Assembly (NCBI GenBank): GCA_020809705.1
Contig: CP085826.1
Span: 3,410,001-3,474,000, forward strand
Length of the DNA stretch: 64,000 bases
DNA from: Calonectria ilicicola
Taxonomy: Eukaryota > Ascomycota > Sordariomycetes > Hypocreales > Nectriaceae
Direction: 5' to 3'
In this document: positions 23,250 through 35,313 of the stretch, piece after piece
How the letters are laid out: every line of letters starts with the position of its first letter
Position numbering within the stretch: position 1 is the stretch's first letter
The notes under the pieces: model-generated
What the model saw: only the letters and a program-made list of their open reading frames with translations
What the model was told of the DNA's origin: nothing
The model's database searches: none
Position numbers and translations under genes: made by a program

Positions 23250-24138
23250 CTTGTGTCAAGGATGAACTGTATGATGTGCCTAAGGCTGGATATTGCGGCT
23301 TGTTAGCGATTTGAATATGACTTGAGATACCCTTCGAAAACCATTTAGACGTTTTCGTGTAGAACATGCTTCAATGTCCAGGGTGAAACAACCCATGTGA
23401 TGTTTTCATGATGGCGAGTAAGACACGGCTCCGTGAATTGAGCAGCAGCACAATGGTCCCTATCAGTATCAGTCAATAGTCAGCAAAAATGAGTCGGTGG
23501 ATACTCAGATAAGAGAAACAAAGCACTGACCAGCTTCTAACCAAGTCGTGGCAGGTCCTGGAGATATCGCCAGTTAGTCGAGTCCTGCTTACGTGTTTTC
23601 TTGTATTTTGGCCTGCCTAGTTGCAGGCCTGGGGGGGCTTGTCTCCAATTTGCGCATGCCGCAGCACGCCATCATGCCATGTTCGATATTAGCTCCGCTT
23701 CTAGAAGCGCTGAGGCACGCTTCTACAACAAGTCAATTGACTGAACGGGACGTTTTGTCTCTGGTGGGGTCGAATCAGGCTTAGCGGCCACCAAAGTTCC
23801 CCACACTACCAGTCTCTGACCTTTCCCCAGCCTACCACGAATCTGGCAGGTAGGTTGCCAATTGCCCTCTTCGGATCAACCTTACCTGGTCAACTCGTCG
23901 CCTGTTTCTCCAACCTCGTGCAGAACGCTACTCCATCTCCTCGCGCTTCTCTCGACTTCTTTTCCCTCCCACACACACAACTCTCCCACCAGAGGTTTTT
24001 TGCCAAAAAGCCCTCGGCTGACCTCTCCCGCCTCGCATTCCGACTCGCACTGTTGTGCTCTGTCTGCGGCTCATCCCCTCCTCCAACGGGCGCAAACCAC
24101 CAACCCTCAGCCTCGTCTCCCCCCCGCGGCCCGTCAAA
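23250..24138. other. Intergenic, 0.9 kb
   Basis: 3' flank of REV1 and promoter/leader of SHR3. From about 23870 to 24138 the sequence is strongly C/T rich, as in leaders of highly expressed fungal genes. No gene recognised. Confidence 0.55.
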
Positions 24139-24875
24139 ATGAGTTCCTTCATCGACTGGTCCAAGAGCACCAAGTCCAAGAACTACTATGGAACCAGCTC
24201 CTTTGCCACTTACATGATCATTGCCCGTAAGTTTTGAGCCGCTCAATGCATCCCGCTCGCTTGCGACGTTTCCCGTTAACCTGCACCCCCGCAGCCGTCT
24301 GCTTCTTTCTCGGTGTCCTATTCGCGTCATTCCCCTACGACTTCCCCCTCCTCTGGACCAAGGCGCCTATTACCGATGACTTCCTCAACCACCTCGAGAC
24401 ACATCTGAAGTTTGTTTACCACTCGCCGCCTCTCATTAGTCGTATGCTCCACATTATCATCTCCATCGGTTTCCTCGGCTTCTTCATCAAGCTCTTCCGC
24501 CCCAGCGAGGCCAACTTCCTCTTTGACGGCGCTTCTCTGATCCTCTACATCATTGGATTTGGTGTCTACGTCGCCAACATTATCAAGGCTCTCCGCACCG
24601 TCAGCGCCGACATCTGGTCCGGTGATGAGTTTGGTGGCAAAACCCATGAAGGTGAAGATGGTGAACTGATTCTTGGCCGTGAGGACACTCTTAAAGTCCT
24701 TTCTGCCAGCAACACTATCCTGGCTCTCGTTCTCGTCGGTATCCTGGTTCTACAAGCTGGCCAGTGGTATGCCGAAAAGAAGGAAGCTGATGAAGTCGCC
24801 GCTGCTGATAAGAAGGCTGCCAGTGAGAAGAAGGAGAGCTCACCCAGCAAGGCTGCCACTAAGAAGAAGCAGTAA
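24139..24875 (+). CDS. SHR3: ER packaging chaperone SHR3
   Basis: ER membrane chaperone needed to fold amino-acid permeases and load them into COPII vesicles. Exons 24139-24226 and 24295-24875 (68-nt intron) give 222 residues. Four hydrophobic segments are visible (around FATYMIIAPVCFFLGVLF, LHIIISIGFLGFFIKLF, LILYIIGFGVYVANII, ILALVLVGILVLQ). FPYDFPLLW after the first segment is characteristic of SHR3. The tail is charged and ends KKKQ, a C-terminal dilysine-type retrieval signal consistent with ER residence. The start is the first ATG after a C/T-rich leader and has A at -3. Convergent with thymidylate synthase. Confidence 0.9.
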
Positions 24876-25264
24876 GGGATTTATTGATTTAGGTATCTGG
24901 GAACCTTGGGAATAATGTTATTGGGAGGTGCCATTGGCTTTGCCCATACGTCTTCTTTGACTAAGTGGTCTCATGTTCTACTGCTCTGTCACTGTACCTA
25001 ATTTTGAATACCAACCAAACTTGGCATTTGTTTCTTCAAGTTCGTGTACTTTTTTGGCTTTCCAAGATTGTGATTTTTACGTGTTTCGTGCGCTCGTGTT
25101 AATTTGGTATCCCGGCATCTATTGAAGAACGATATATATAATCGAGGAGCATAATGGTCATCTAAATCTTCGTATCCATAAACCTTTCTGTGTTGCAACG
25201 CCTTCTATCCGATAAACAGTTGACATACCCCCAAACAAATCTGGCACTCGGCATGTGCATTTGC
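24876..25264. other. Intergenic, 389 bp, convergent 3' flanks
   Basis: Between the stops of SHR3 and thymidylate synthase. Moderately AT-rich, with no gene seen. Confidence 0.6.
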
Positions 25265-26320
25265 TTATACAGACATCTTCATAGCAATCGTCTTGTGAGG
25301 ATCATAGCCCTTGATGGTGAAGTCCTCGACCTTCCATCCATCAATGCTGCCCCCCTTCTCGCGTGCAATTTCCAGTTCAGGGAACTGGCGAGGCTCGCGC
25401 TCCAATTGGGTATTTAGTGCGTCGACGTGGTCCAAATAGACGTGAGCATCACCCATGACATGAGTGAGACTTCCCGGGACCAGCTCGCAGACATGAGCAA
25501 GCATGTGTGTCAAGAGCGCGTAGCTCGCAATGTTGAATGGAACACCAAGACCCATGTCACAGGATCGCTGGTAAAGTTGGCAATGCAAGTGACCCTGGGG
25601 TTTAGGCCCATCTCCATTCTCCAATTGGCCCTTTTGGCGGGGATAAGAGACATAAAACTGAGCGAACATGTGGCAAGGGGGGAGGACCATCTTGCGAAGG
25701 TCAGCCGGGTTCCAGGCAGTCAAGATAAGGCGACGGTCGTGGGGGTTCGTGCGAAGCTTGTGAATTAGTTCAGCAAGCTGGTCAACCCCCTGACCGGTGT
25801 AATCTGTCTTGTAGTCGACGTACTCAGCGCCAAAGTGCCGCCACTGGAAGCCGTAAACAGGGCCGAGGTCACCTTCCTCACGATGTGTCAGACCCAGGTT
25901 GTCGAGGAATTCACGAGAGCCATTTCCGTCCCAAATCTTGATCCCAGCTTCGCTGAGAGACTTGGAAGATGTGTTGCCCTCGACGAACCATAGCAGCTCC
26001 GCAATGACGGCTCGAGTAAAGACACGCTTCGTAGTAAGGAGTGGTAGGACTGGTGTGCCGTTCTTATTCAGAGCAAATTTGAGTGGTCGGGGAGCAAAAA
26101 TACTCAGGGTTCCTGTTCCAGTCCTATTAGAAACAATGGTGTCAGCTTCTTTCTCGACTCTTTGATTGATCAATCTTTGGAGGGGTACTCACCGGTCTGG
26201 GCGACGTTCACCGCTGTCAAGGATTTCCCGAACGAGGTCTAGGTACTGGTTCTCTTCGGGGTTAATGGTAGAAGCGGCGCTAGAAGCCTGCTCGCTTGGG
26301 GTGGTTTGCGAAAGCGTCAT
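25265..26320 (-). CDS. CDC21: Thymidylate synthase
   Basis: Makes dTMP from dUMP with methylene-tetrahydrofolate; essential for DNA synthesis. Exons 26320-26193 and 26123-25265 (69-nt intron, donor GTGAGT) encode 328 residues. The fold-typical blocks are all present: [17 protein letters not shown] at the exon join, [41 protein letters not shown], the catalytic Cys193 in [32 protein letters not shown], and the C-terminal [14 protein letters not shown]. The start was chosen at 26320 because the conserved core begins 15-20 residues later. A palindromic ACGCGT-containing site lies 84-97 bp upstream and fits S-phase control. Confidence 0.97.
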
Positions 26321-28188
26321 CGTGGGAGAATGCGAGTCTAATGCAATGCGTCGAGACGGGATGTGTGAAATGCAGGCAGAACTTAATCGATTTGTGCAAC
26401 TGGACGCGTCTCGACGCGGTCAATGGCTCCCCCCGCTACGCCATGAGGTGGGGGTCATGGTGGGATGTCTATGCGGTCAATCGTTCTGCCGTGGCCGACC
26501 TCTCACTGACCTCCTGGTTCCTCATTACGAAGCAAGCCTCTCGCATCCCGCTTGAATCCTGACCTAAATCCCACGCAACCCACGCAAACCCACGGCAGAT
26601 TCCGCGGGTTGTTACAAATTGCTCTAGAATGGGTCTAGTTTCGGCATCTTTTACCAAGATCCAGGGTCCTTCCCGCTCGCACGGAATTCGCGCAAACCAA
26701 CAAGGCAATTCGTTACTGATCATGGTATAGCCATGTCGTAGCCCTGAGCCTCGGATGCAGGAGACGTACCAGCCTCGGATATGGTTCCGAAACCAGTTTG
26801 TGGTACAACGTGATGGTGTATACGAGAGGGATTGGTGGTACCTATTTATCGCTAAATTCCAAGTTTGGCCGAGAGTGTGTGGCCTAGTGAGGTTTCGGCA
26901 ACTAAAGCGAACGCACTGTCAACCTAGAGAACAAAAAGGAGCACAAAAATGAGCCAGCGCCGGACTTGCAAAATAGCTGGCCAGACGGGTCCCTGTGGGA
27001 GTCGTCATCTTCGGGACCAAGCTAAGACTAGAATGCGCGCTCTCGATGCAGCCTCGGTGTCGGAGAAGTCATCTAATCAATCAGTCGATCAAGCTGCAGG
27101 TCGCTAGCCGGGTACAAGGTCCTCCCAGGACCATATAAACGGGCCTGAGAAGACGCCAAACTGGAGCCGAACAGGGGCAATTTGTTGACATTGGAGCATG
27201 GCTGGGTTGTTGTGTAGGAACCACCCTCAAGAAGTCCCACTGCCGTGCTGTGCCCCCCACCACATTGCCCCTGTGCCCCTCCAACTTTACCTCAATGCCC
27301 CCACCAGAGCCCCTCCGGAGAGAAAACGCCACGGCTTTTGGTCGGGTCCTGTGTGCACAGACGATCTGATAACTGTATACGTACTCTGGTTGGCCAAAGC
27401 CACCAATTAAGTGGACGTCCTGATGTCACATGCCTTTCCGATAAGCCGATAAGAAAATTTCGCCTATTTTTCCTGGCGCCCGAAAGCCGCATACGCACCT
27501 TTCATCCCCTCTATTGCGCAGGTCTGTGGGCGGTGATTTATGTCGCAGCCCACTGCCGTGCGTGACCTGAACAAGCAAGACGAAGGGCCAGCTCAGCTGC
27601 TCGTCCTACACTACCTGTCTGGGTTACTTGCAACCACATTTGTCTTATAACCCCCTCTTCTGGCCTCTCCGGTTCCGAATTCTCCCCCACAGCCCCCCTC
27701 TCGCACCTCTCTTGCTCTCCTATTTCTTGCGCGCGCCTCCCACTCGTCCAGAATGACCTGCTAGTGAGGCAAAGCGGTCTAACTGAGTTGCCTCAGCAGT
27801 CATCAAAAACCCTACCTGCCAGTCTTGGTGCCCGAATTCCCGCCGCCAAGATCCGTGGAAAGTTTTGAATTTTGAAGCGCATATGCAGTCACCAAACCTA
27901 TGACACATAGGACTTTTCATTGATAAAAGGTGCCCCTCATTCCTGAGTTCGGCAAACCAAAACAGCACTTGGCATTGAGAGAAGATCAACATTGTTTCCG
28001 AATTTCGCAATTACGGCTTTATATCTCAGGTTTCTGTCAATTTCTAATTTCAAGCACTATTCTCAAACGCACCACACAAGCAAAAGCGCACCGCGTCTCC
28101 CCCAAATCAGGGCTAAAGCAAGGCACCTCTATTCAATACACAGTATCTCAAAGAAGCTTGCCCTCCTTTACTCCCTCCGACCTTTAAA
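26321..28188. other. Intergenic, 1.9 kb
   Basis: Divergent spacer between thymidylate synthase and the ornithine carrier. It contains the MCB-type site and a short tandem of CCCACGCAA-like units near 26568-26596. No gene recognised. Confidence 0.55.
26348..26417. promoter_or_regulatory. Palindromic MCB-type site upstream of thymidylate synthase
   Basis: ACGCGT at 26404-26409 is the MluI cell-cycle box, bound in yeasts by MBF (Mbp1/Swi6) at S-phase genes including thymidylate synthase. It overlaps the right arm of a perfect 11-bp inverted repeat (GCGTCGAGACG at 26348-26358, CGTCTCGACGC at 26407-26417). A second near-match, ACGCGG, follows at 26414. Role inferred from motif and gene identity. 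Confidence 0.5.
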
Positions 28189-29245
28189 ATGGAACCTGTT
28201 CCGATCGCGGTCGAGGCCATGAACTCCCATGCGCCTTCTCCTGCGGATTTCGCGCTCAAAAGCACGGCGGCTATTAAGGAGGCCATCGCAGACGTCGTCT
28301 GTGGCTCGGTATGATTCACTGTTTTCCGGCTATTCCGCATGCTAACCAAGACAGATTGCTGGAGCCGCAGGCAAATACATTGAGTATCCTTTTGATACAG
28401 TCAAAGTGCGACTGCAAAGCCAACCTGATCACCTGCCCCTCCGATATAGCGGTCCCCTTGACTGCTTCCGACAGTCCATAAAGAGTGATGGAATCATCGG
28501 GTTGTATCGAGGAATTAGCGCTCCTGTTGTTGGCGCTGCTGCGGAGACAAGCAGCTTGTTTGTCTTTGAGAGTCTTGGACGCGAACTGTTCTTTTTGGCC
28601 GGGTTTGCCTCTCGCGACAAAGGCCTAACATTGCCTGACTTGTGGGCTACTGGTGCTTTTGCCGGCGCCTTTACCTCATTTGTTCTAACTCCCATCGAGT
28701 TGGTCAAGTGCAAGATCCAAGCTCCTGTGATGGGTGATGGATCTGCAGGAGCATCACTCCGTCCTCTGCCCGTCATCAGAGAAATCTTTCGCCATGAAGG
28801 GCTTAGAGGATTCTGGCATGGCCAGCTGGGAACTCTAATTAGAGAAGCAGGTGGCGGATCGGCGTGGTTTGGCGCTAAAGAAACGGTCTCAAGAATGTTT
28901 TACCATATGAAAGCCAAGACAGCCACTTCCGCAGCTGAACGAGACAGAATCATGGCTGCCCCATTGCCGTTTTGGCAACAAGCCGTTGCTGGCGCCTCGG
29001 CAGGCATTTCATATAACTTTCTCTTCTTTCCTGCTGACACAATCAAGTCACGAATGCAAACAGTTCCCCTGGGTGGCTTAGGCGTTAAGCGGACTTTCTG
29101 GGACGAGGGCGCCGCCCTCTGGCGGCAGCATGGTATTCGCGGCATGTATCGTGGCTGTGGCATTACCTGCCTGAGATCAGCACCTAGCTCCGCGTTTATT
29201 TTTATCATTTATGATGCGTTGAAGCAGCGTTTCACCTTCCCATGA
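28189..29245 (+). CDS. ORT1: Mitochondrial ornithine carrier
   Basis: Exchanges ornithine for protons or related basic amino acids across the mitochondrial inner membrane, linking matrix arginine precursors to the cytosol. Exons 28189-28308 and 28355-29245 (46-nt intron) give 336 residues. Three carrier repeats show the signatures [25 protein letters not shown] and [12 protein letters not shown]. The sequence around the first repeat ([23 protein letters not shown], split by the intron) and the [10 protein letters not shown] block closely follow yeast Ort1/Arg11. The Glu in the second signature (PIELVK) is typical of this subgroup. The start has A at -3 and follows a C/T-rich leader. Convergent with TspO. 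Confidence 0.92.
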
Positions 29246-29575
29246 TGGGTTGGCAGGGGAGTTGGCGGTTTTATTCTTGCAGTGGATGTTCTTTTGTTTG
29301 GGAAGCATGAGGCGCGCGGTATAGACGAGGCGTTCATTTTTATTACTCTTCTACATTTATTTTATTTCACTTTCATTTTGGCTCGCATCTTTCGTCGGGC
29401 CACACATGCACAGGGTGGTGCGAATTTAAAAAATGGCGGAATGAAAAAATGTCTGTTTGAGGGAGACAATGTGATCAAGGGCAACAAAAAGTCGTCAGAA
29501 TGGCAATTCTTGACACTTCATTTTAAAAGTATGCCCCATTGGGGCTTTGAATTGATTTGATTATACGATTACATC
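29246..29575. other. Intergenic, 330 bp, convergent 3' flanks
   Basis: Between the stops of the ornithine carrier and TspO. T-rich around 29336-29372; no gene seen. Confidence 0.6.
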
Positions 29576-30270
29576 CTATTCGTTCTTGGTCTGCTCCTTG
29601 TTCAACTTTCCAGACAGATCCCAATTGTTTAAAGCGCTGATGCTAGTGCAAAGATAAGTAGCAAAGCTGAGCCAGCCTAGGTAAGGGACCTGGCACCAGC
29701 TAGAGACTGGATCAACGGCACTCCAAACATATGTCAGGTATCCATTAACGCCAAGGAGGGCCAGAATGTCTACGGTGGCCGCGATCGGGCGGTTGAAGCC
29801 GAAGAAGAGCGGGGTCCAAAGAAGGTTAAGTCCGAGCTGGACTGTGTACAGAGTCATTCCGTGTTTGGCTGCCTTGATTGTCTCGGGGGAATTCATAGGA
29901 GAAAGACCATTAAAGGTTGCACGGTACGCAGCGTATCCCATGACGCTATCAAGATCAGCGGTCGCCGGCATTAGAGAGGAGGGTACATTTCTATGCACTC
30001 ACCCATAAAGGACAGTCCAGACCGGACCAAACAGCCATGGAGGAGGGTGTAGATCAGGTTTCTTCAGCGAGAGGTACGTTTTCTGTGTCTCTGGATCGGC
30101 GATTAAACTCAATGTCAGCCACGCAACATGTTACTGGAATGGAACGGAGGGGACGAACGAGTTGCGCTAAGGCCGACAGCTGTTCCAAGTCCAATAGGTA
30201 GGAGCACCGACACTGCTGGATGGAGAAAGACAGCCGAGGGCAGGGTGAGCGAAGGGATGAAAGTGGTCAT
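29576..30270 (-). CDS. TspO/MBR family membrane protein
   Basis: Translocator-protein family; five membrane helices, binds porphyrins and sterols. In fungi the location (mitochondrial outer membrane or ER) and role are unsettled. Exons 30270-30159, 30090-30003 and 29945-29576 encode 189 residues. Family hallmarks appear only after splicing: [36 protein letters not shown], read across two joins, carries the Pro-rich [10 protein letters not shown] core. Then NLLWTPLFFGFNRP and a final segment ending in SISALNNWDLSGKL. Introns are 68 nt (donor GTTCGT) and 57 nt (donor GTGAGT). The start at MTTFIPSLTLP is the usual fungal one. Confidence 0.9.
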
Positions 30271-31610
30271 TTTGGCGTTAGTCTCTGGCAGAGGAGTTAC
30301 TTCAATGAGAATACTGTTCGCAACAAATTTTGAGTCAAGATGGAGAGCAGGATGCAAAGCAGAATATGAAAGTGAGAGAGAAGCAGGAGACAAGTCTGGG
30401 ACACGTCCTAATGACGTAATATATATGCTCTGGAACACTCAAATCACCATTGACGAATGACGGGTTAAGCAAGTAAGCCGAGGCATCATTGGCAGGATAG
30501 GTGTCAACTTCAGCCAATTTCGAGAAACGTGGGCTGATGAGATCGAAACCCAGATTGGAGGCCATATTGGACGACATGGAGATCGGATTTCATAGTGTAG
30601 GTCGGTCGTTCCTTTATAGGCTAAGTGGGACCGCCCTGGCCTTGGAGGTGGTCCACGAAGTGTGTGCCCCTTTGGGACAATGACACGGAGCCCGAGAACA
30701 TCCGGCCGAATGGCGCGGCAACTCAGAGATGTAGGCGGTCCACTTTTCTGGACCTATCATGTCACACGTAGGTGATTGAGGATGTGTTACACAGTCGACA
30801 CTGAGAATCGAGGGAAACATCAAGGGCTAGATCGCAGAATTGCAATCGTACCTAATCGGTTCGTTCAAAAGCAATATTTACGTACTAGTTTCTGCTGATT
30901 ATACCCTTGGGGGCAAGGGGGAAAATTTTCAGCCAGAATCACGAAACAATCGCCACAGCAACCCTTAAATTACTGGGTCTGTTCATCTTCTAGGCTATCA
31001 CCACAAGCGAATTTCTGGGAATAGTGCCAAGACGACTCTTGCTTGAAGTTGTCAACGGAAAGCCTGAATATGTGTGTGAATAATTTCCGTCAGTTGATAA
31101 GTACCAACAGAGTTTCACTGCGATGTTTGTGAGCAATTGTCTGGCATTTTTGTTTCGACGCGAGACTCAAATTTGGCGTCTAGTGGATCCTCCCTCACGT
31201 CAGGAAGAGCGCGGCTCGGAAGATTTCAGGCAAGGATGGCGTCTTCTTACATCCAATCAACACGTGGGAGACGAGCCGTCACGAAAATCATGGGTCCAAT
31301 GTGGCTCATGAAGACTGATGCAGATGTGGCTCGTGCAGCAGGCCAGGCGCGCATCTGAGGCGCATCGTGCACGGTCCAGAGATTTTAATGGGTTTTTCGC
31401 GGTTTGGTCGCGTGCGAACGCGTCCAAACGTCTCAGATTGCCAAGTCCCACGACTGAGCGCGCGGCTACGCTATGGGTACTAATTATTCTCCATCCGCAT
31501 TACGGGTTCTTTATCCAACTTCCACCCCTTCAGCCAAATCATTGTCTTTTCCCACAAAGTGTCACCACACCTGTTTGTACATTTTGTTTTGGAAGGCACT
31601 ATCAGAAATA
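30271..31610. other. Intergenic, 1.3 kb, divergent promoters
   Basis: Between TspO and CDC6. On the TspO side there is a TATA-like run (ATATATAT near 30418-30425) adjoining a CRE/ATF-like TGACGTAA at 30412-30419, about 145 bp before the TspO start. On the CDC6 side there is ACGCGT at 31418-31423. An 81-codon minus-strand open frame at 30335-30577 has no recognisable motif. Confidence 0.55.
31418..31423. promoter_or_regulatory. MCB-type ACGCGT upstream of CDC6
   Basis: A single MluI cell-cycle box 188 bp upstream of the CDC6 start, in a CpG-rich patch. S. pombe cdc18, the orthologue, is a classic MBF target. One hexamer alone is weak evidence. Confidence 0.4.
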
Positions 31611-33511
31611 ATGGTTCGATCCGCGTTAGGAAAGCGAGCTCGTCTTCTTCAGGATGTCGGTAAGTGCTAGTCTGCCGGAAAGAAAGGGGAAAGAGACAAC
31701 CAGGTGATGAGAAGGAACGAACAAAGGTCGATGGCTAACTTGCAATGAAAGACGACATCACACCCATGCAGACTCCTACCAAGAGAAGCCGCCGCTCAGC
31801 CAGAAATGGACCAGTTTACAACGACGAAAACGAAGACCCATTCAGAGACGAAGTAGATGATGATTTCAAAGAACCTCCCATCCTCAGATGCAGCCCTGCC
31901 TCACAACCACCCTCCGCCGTCAAACAGAACCCAGTCACACCCTCCACGCCTCGACACCGAGATGCACTCGCTATTCCTCCCACAACACCCAGACATGCTG
32001 TCATGTCAGCCGGCAAACTTTTCAAGCGTCTGACACCACAAACGCCTCTCTCTCCAAGCGCCATACAGACTGTCTACCACTCCGCACGTCAGCTCTTTGC
32101 TCGCGGTGGTGAGCCTGGCCAGCTCGTTGGCCGAGACTCTGAGCGGGAGCAGCTTACCAAGTTCCTCGACCGCTGTGCTTCAACAACTCCCAACGGATGC
32201 TTATATGTCAGCGGGCCACCTGGAACTGGCAAGAGTGCCATGATTACGGAGATGACTCAAGCCTACTCGAAACAAAACGACGTGCAGACTGCCTACATTA
32301 ACTGCATGAGCATCAAATCTTCCAAGGATCTCTATACGACTCTCCTCGGAGCCCTCGAACAGCCAAACGAAATGTCCGAAGCGGACGCCGTTGCTGCTTT
32401 GCAAGCCATCTTCCTTTCCAAGTCCAAGTCAACCAAGGTCTGCCTCGTTACGCTCGACGAGATTGACCACATCCTTACGATGGGTCTCGAAAGTTTGTAC
32501 CGAGTCTTCGAATGGTCTCTTCAGAAGTCATCCCGGCTTGTTCTCGTCGGCATTGCAAACGCGCTCGACTTGACTGATAGATTCTTGCCTCGACTCAAGT
32601 CTAAGAACCTGAAGCCGGATCTCTTGGCGTTCCTTCCCTACACGGCAGCCCAAGTAAAGAACATCATCACAACCCGACTCAAGTCCTTGATGCCGGCAGA
32701 TGGCAAGGAAGGTTTTGTGCCTTTCATTCATCCTGCCGCTATTGAGTTGTGTTCTCGAAAGGTGTCCAGTCAAACAGGTGACCTGCGCAAGGCATTTGAG
32801 ATTTGCAGACGTGCTTTGGACTTGATTGAGGCTGAGACGAGAGGCAAGCATGAGGAAGAAGCGAGGGAGAAGCTTTTGCAGACGACACCTTCCAAACGCC
32901 CCTTGGGCGAAAACGTCAACGGAGCATCGGGAAGTGGATCGCGCAGTGTGATTCAAATCATGACAGCATCTCTCAAAGAACTGGATGCTGTAACAGCTCC
33001 TCGAGCCTCCATTGGACACTTGAACAAGGTTACAGCTGCTGCCTTCAGCAATGGAACCAATCAGCGACTTAAGGCGTTGAACCTTCAGCAAAAGGCCGCT
33101 CTCTGTGCACTTGTCGCATGCGAAAAGCGAAACAGAGCTGCAGCCAAGATGGCCAATGGACTAACCACCCCATCCAAGGCAAAGTTGATGGCTCCTACGA
33201 TTAAGGCTCTCTTTGATGCCTATTGCCAGCTGTGTACTCGTGATTCTGTTCTGCATCCATTGTCCAGTTCGGAATTCCGAGAAGTTGTGGGCAGCTTGGA
33301 GACGCTGGGCCTTGTGAACGCATCCGACGGCAAGACTGGCAGCTTTGTGACACCCCAGACACCTGGCAAAAGAGGCCGAAAAGCTGCTGTGGCAAGTGGG
33401 GATGAGCGCCGGGTCACCAGCTCGGCTGGCGAGAAGGAGCTCGAGGCGGTAGTGGAGGGTGTGGGCGCTGGAATCCTCAAGAGCATTCTGAGCGGCGATG
33501 CGTTGGATTAA
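31611..33511 (+). CDS. CDC6: DNA replication initiation ATPase Cdc6
   Basis: AAA+ ATPase that loads the MCM helicase onto ORC-bound origins in G1. Exons 31611-31659 and 31752-33511 (92-nt intron) give 602 residues. N-terminal tail is disordered and rich in Thr-Pro/Ser-Pro sites (TPMQTPTKRSRR, TPSTPRH, TPQTPLSPS), likely CDK sites. Walker A GPPGTGKS is near residue 171 and Walker B LVTLDEID near 248, then sensor region GIANALDLTDRFLPRL, and a C-terminal winged-helix region (AALCALVACEKRN...). The combination separates Cdc6 from Orc1, which would carry a BAH domain. Basic TKRSRR and GKRGRK could be nuclear signals. Confidence 0.92.
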
Positions 33512-35313
33512 TATTTGCACATTTTATGATTTTTGCATACTGCATAGCGCGGCGTTTTGGGCATGGATGGGCTGATGTCAGCTGAGAGCATGGTTGGATT
33601 GATTGTAACATTGGCATTGCATCGGGTTTGGTCACATATAGCTAGACAAAATGATCTGGCAATGATGATGGTTCTTGTAATAGTAGCTAGACGCATGCAT
33701 GATGCTCTGGGTAAGGAAACGTTAGGAAATAATGAATAAACGGGAAAAACCTTATGAACAAATTGAAGCGAAAGCGTGCCAAGTGAAACGAAATGACAGG
33801 TGGATAGCCGAAGTGATGCACAATTATCCATGGCAGGATCTCCGGATGCAAGAGAAGCAAGGTTGTGGCTAGTGCTGCCAGTGTGCGTTCAGTAGTGACA
33901 TGGCTGACAGAGTGCACGAAGGAATTATGCATAATTATCTCAACGTCGCAGCAACGGGAGGGAGCCGCGGGTTTTCGTTTTTAGCTAAACCTTGGCTGGC
34001 CTACCGCGTGCTTGAGAACGCGCCCGTGGGACGTGACATGGGGCCGGGTTCACACTCCGACCGGGGGCACCAAACATAGCGATTGGCAGCCATTGGGACA
34101 AACTCGGAAGCCCCCAATCCCTCCATGGGATAGGCCTCATGGCTCGCCAACACTGCCCCTGTATCCGTGTAAGATCAGCGTAAGAATGTATAAATGATGC
34201 CACAGTATGCAGGCATGCTGGTTTTGAGTTCCGAGGAAGCGCGCCAAAGGGAATGGTGCCGAAAGGGCAGCAAGACAAAATGGAACCTCTAAATCTAAAT
34301 CGGGGCCCTAGGATCAGGATGTGGCACCCGAGGAATAGGAGTGGCGAGCCAGAAAAACCAAGCTTTTTCTTGGCACGAGCGGCAACTTCAAAAAAGCCTT
34401 GGCATATGCAAGCCTGATTTAGTACCCGAGCCTCCGAATTGTTCCATCGAAGGATGCAGCTGAAGGTACCATCGCGCGCCCTGTTGACACTGCCTCGGCC
34501 GTCTGTGCATGAAGGAGGGGGGGGGAACCGTGGGGAGGATTATAGGGCAAATTTATCTCAGCGACAGCGTCTGAATAGCGCTGAAGCTCACTGTGCCGGC
34601 CCAGAGGGAGCGCAGCTCGGAACACTAAGCCGGGACTGCCCTGAGCTATTTCCAGCGCTGTTGTGCATTTTAGGCCGCGACCTGCCTAGACGGGGGGGAA
34701 CGGTCGCGCCCCTTGCCACCCGCACTGAAGCCACAGAGGACTTTTTCCAGGGCCACAGCAGACTTCTGCTGGGGGCCAGCCTGCTAGCCATCCGACTCAA
34801 GATTACAGGGCTGCACAGGTCTCTTGATCGCGCTATCATCCCCCATGGCTCCATCGGGCTCTGTCAGTTCGGCGGGCCACTCTCCACATCCACTTCCACG
34901 CTACGCTCCGGCCTCGATCGACGCCATTAACTCGACTTGATTACTCCACGTCTACGCTCACTTCATCTTTTCTCTTTACGCCATCTCCTCTTCACCCTCA
35001 TCACCCCTCCCCCTCTCCTCCCCGCAGTCATTCCTTCGCTTTATTCGCTTGTCGCTTCTTTTCCTACTCCCTCTTCTCTCTTCTCCCCTCCGTCGTCCGC
35101 CTTCTCCACCCTCCGCCGCCGATACGCGAGGCTGACGTCGACACGCGCCGCATTGTCCTCCTCCTCCTCCACCTCCTCAACGCCCCAAGGCCGAGAGGAA
35201 AAGACTCGCGATATACGATCCAGCCAAGCAACGTTGCACACCCCTGAATTGACCTTCGCATATCTCCCTCTCCTACGACCGCAACCGCGGCCTTCGACCC
35301 TAACCCGGTCCTA
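33512..35313. other. Intergenic, 1.8 kb
   Basis: 3' flank of CDC6 (AATAAA at 33735-33740) and promoter/leader of Rim8/PalF. From about 34935 to 35310 it is strongly C/T rich. Overlapping open frames here lack motifs. No gene recognised. Confidence 0.55.

Noticed and set aside
30335..30577. 81-codon minus-strand frame upstream of TspO
   Set aside because: Spans the likely TspO core promoter, has no recognised homology and no intron linking it to TspO.
33991..34403. Three GCCAAG (PacC-type) sites upstream of Rim8 (33991, 34369, 34398)
   Set aside because: GCCARG is expected about once per kb on both strands, so three in 1.3 kb is not significant.
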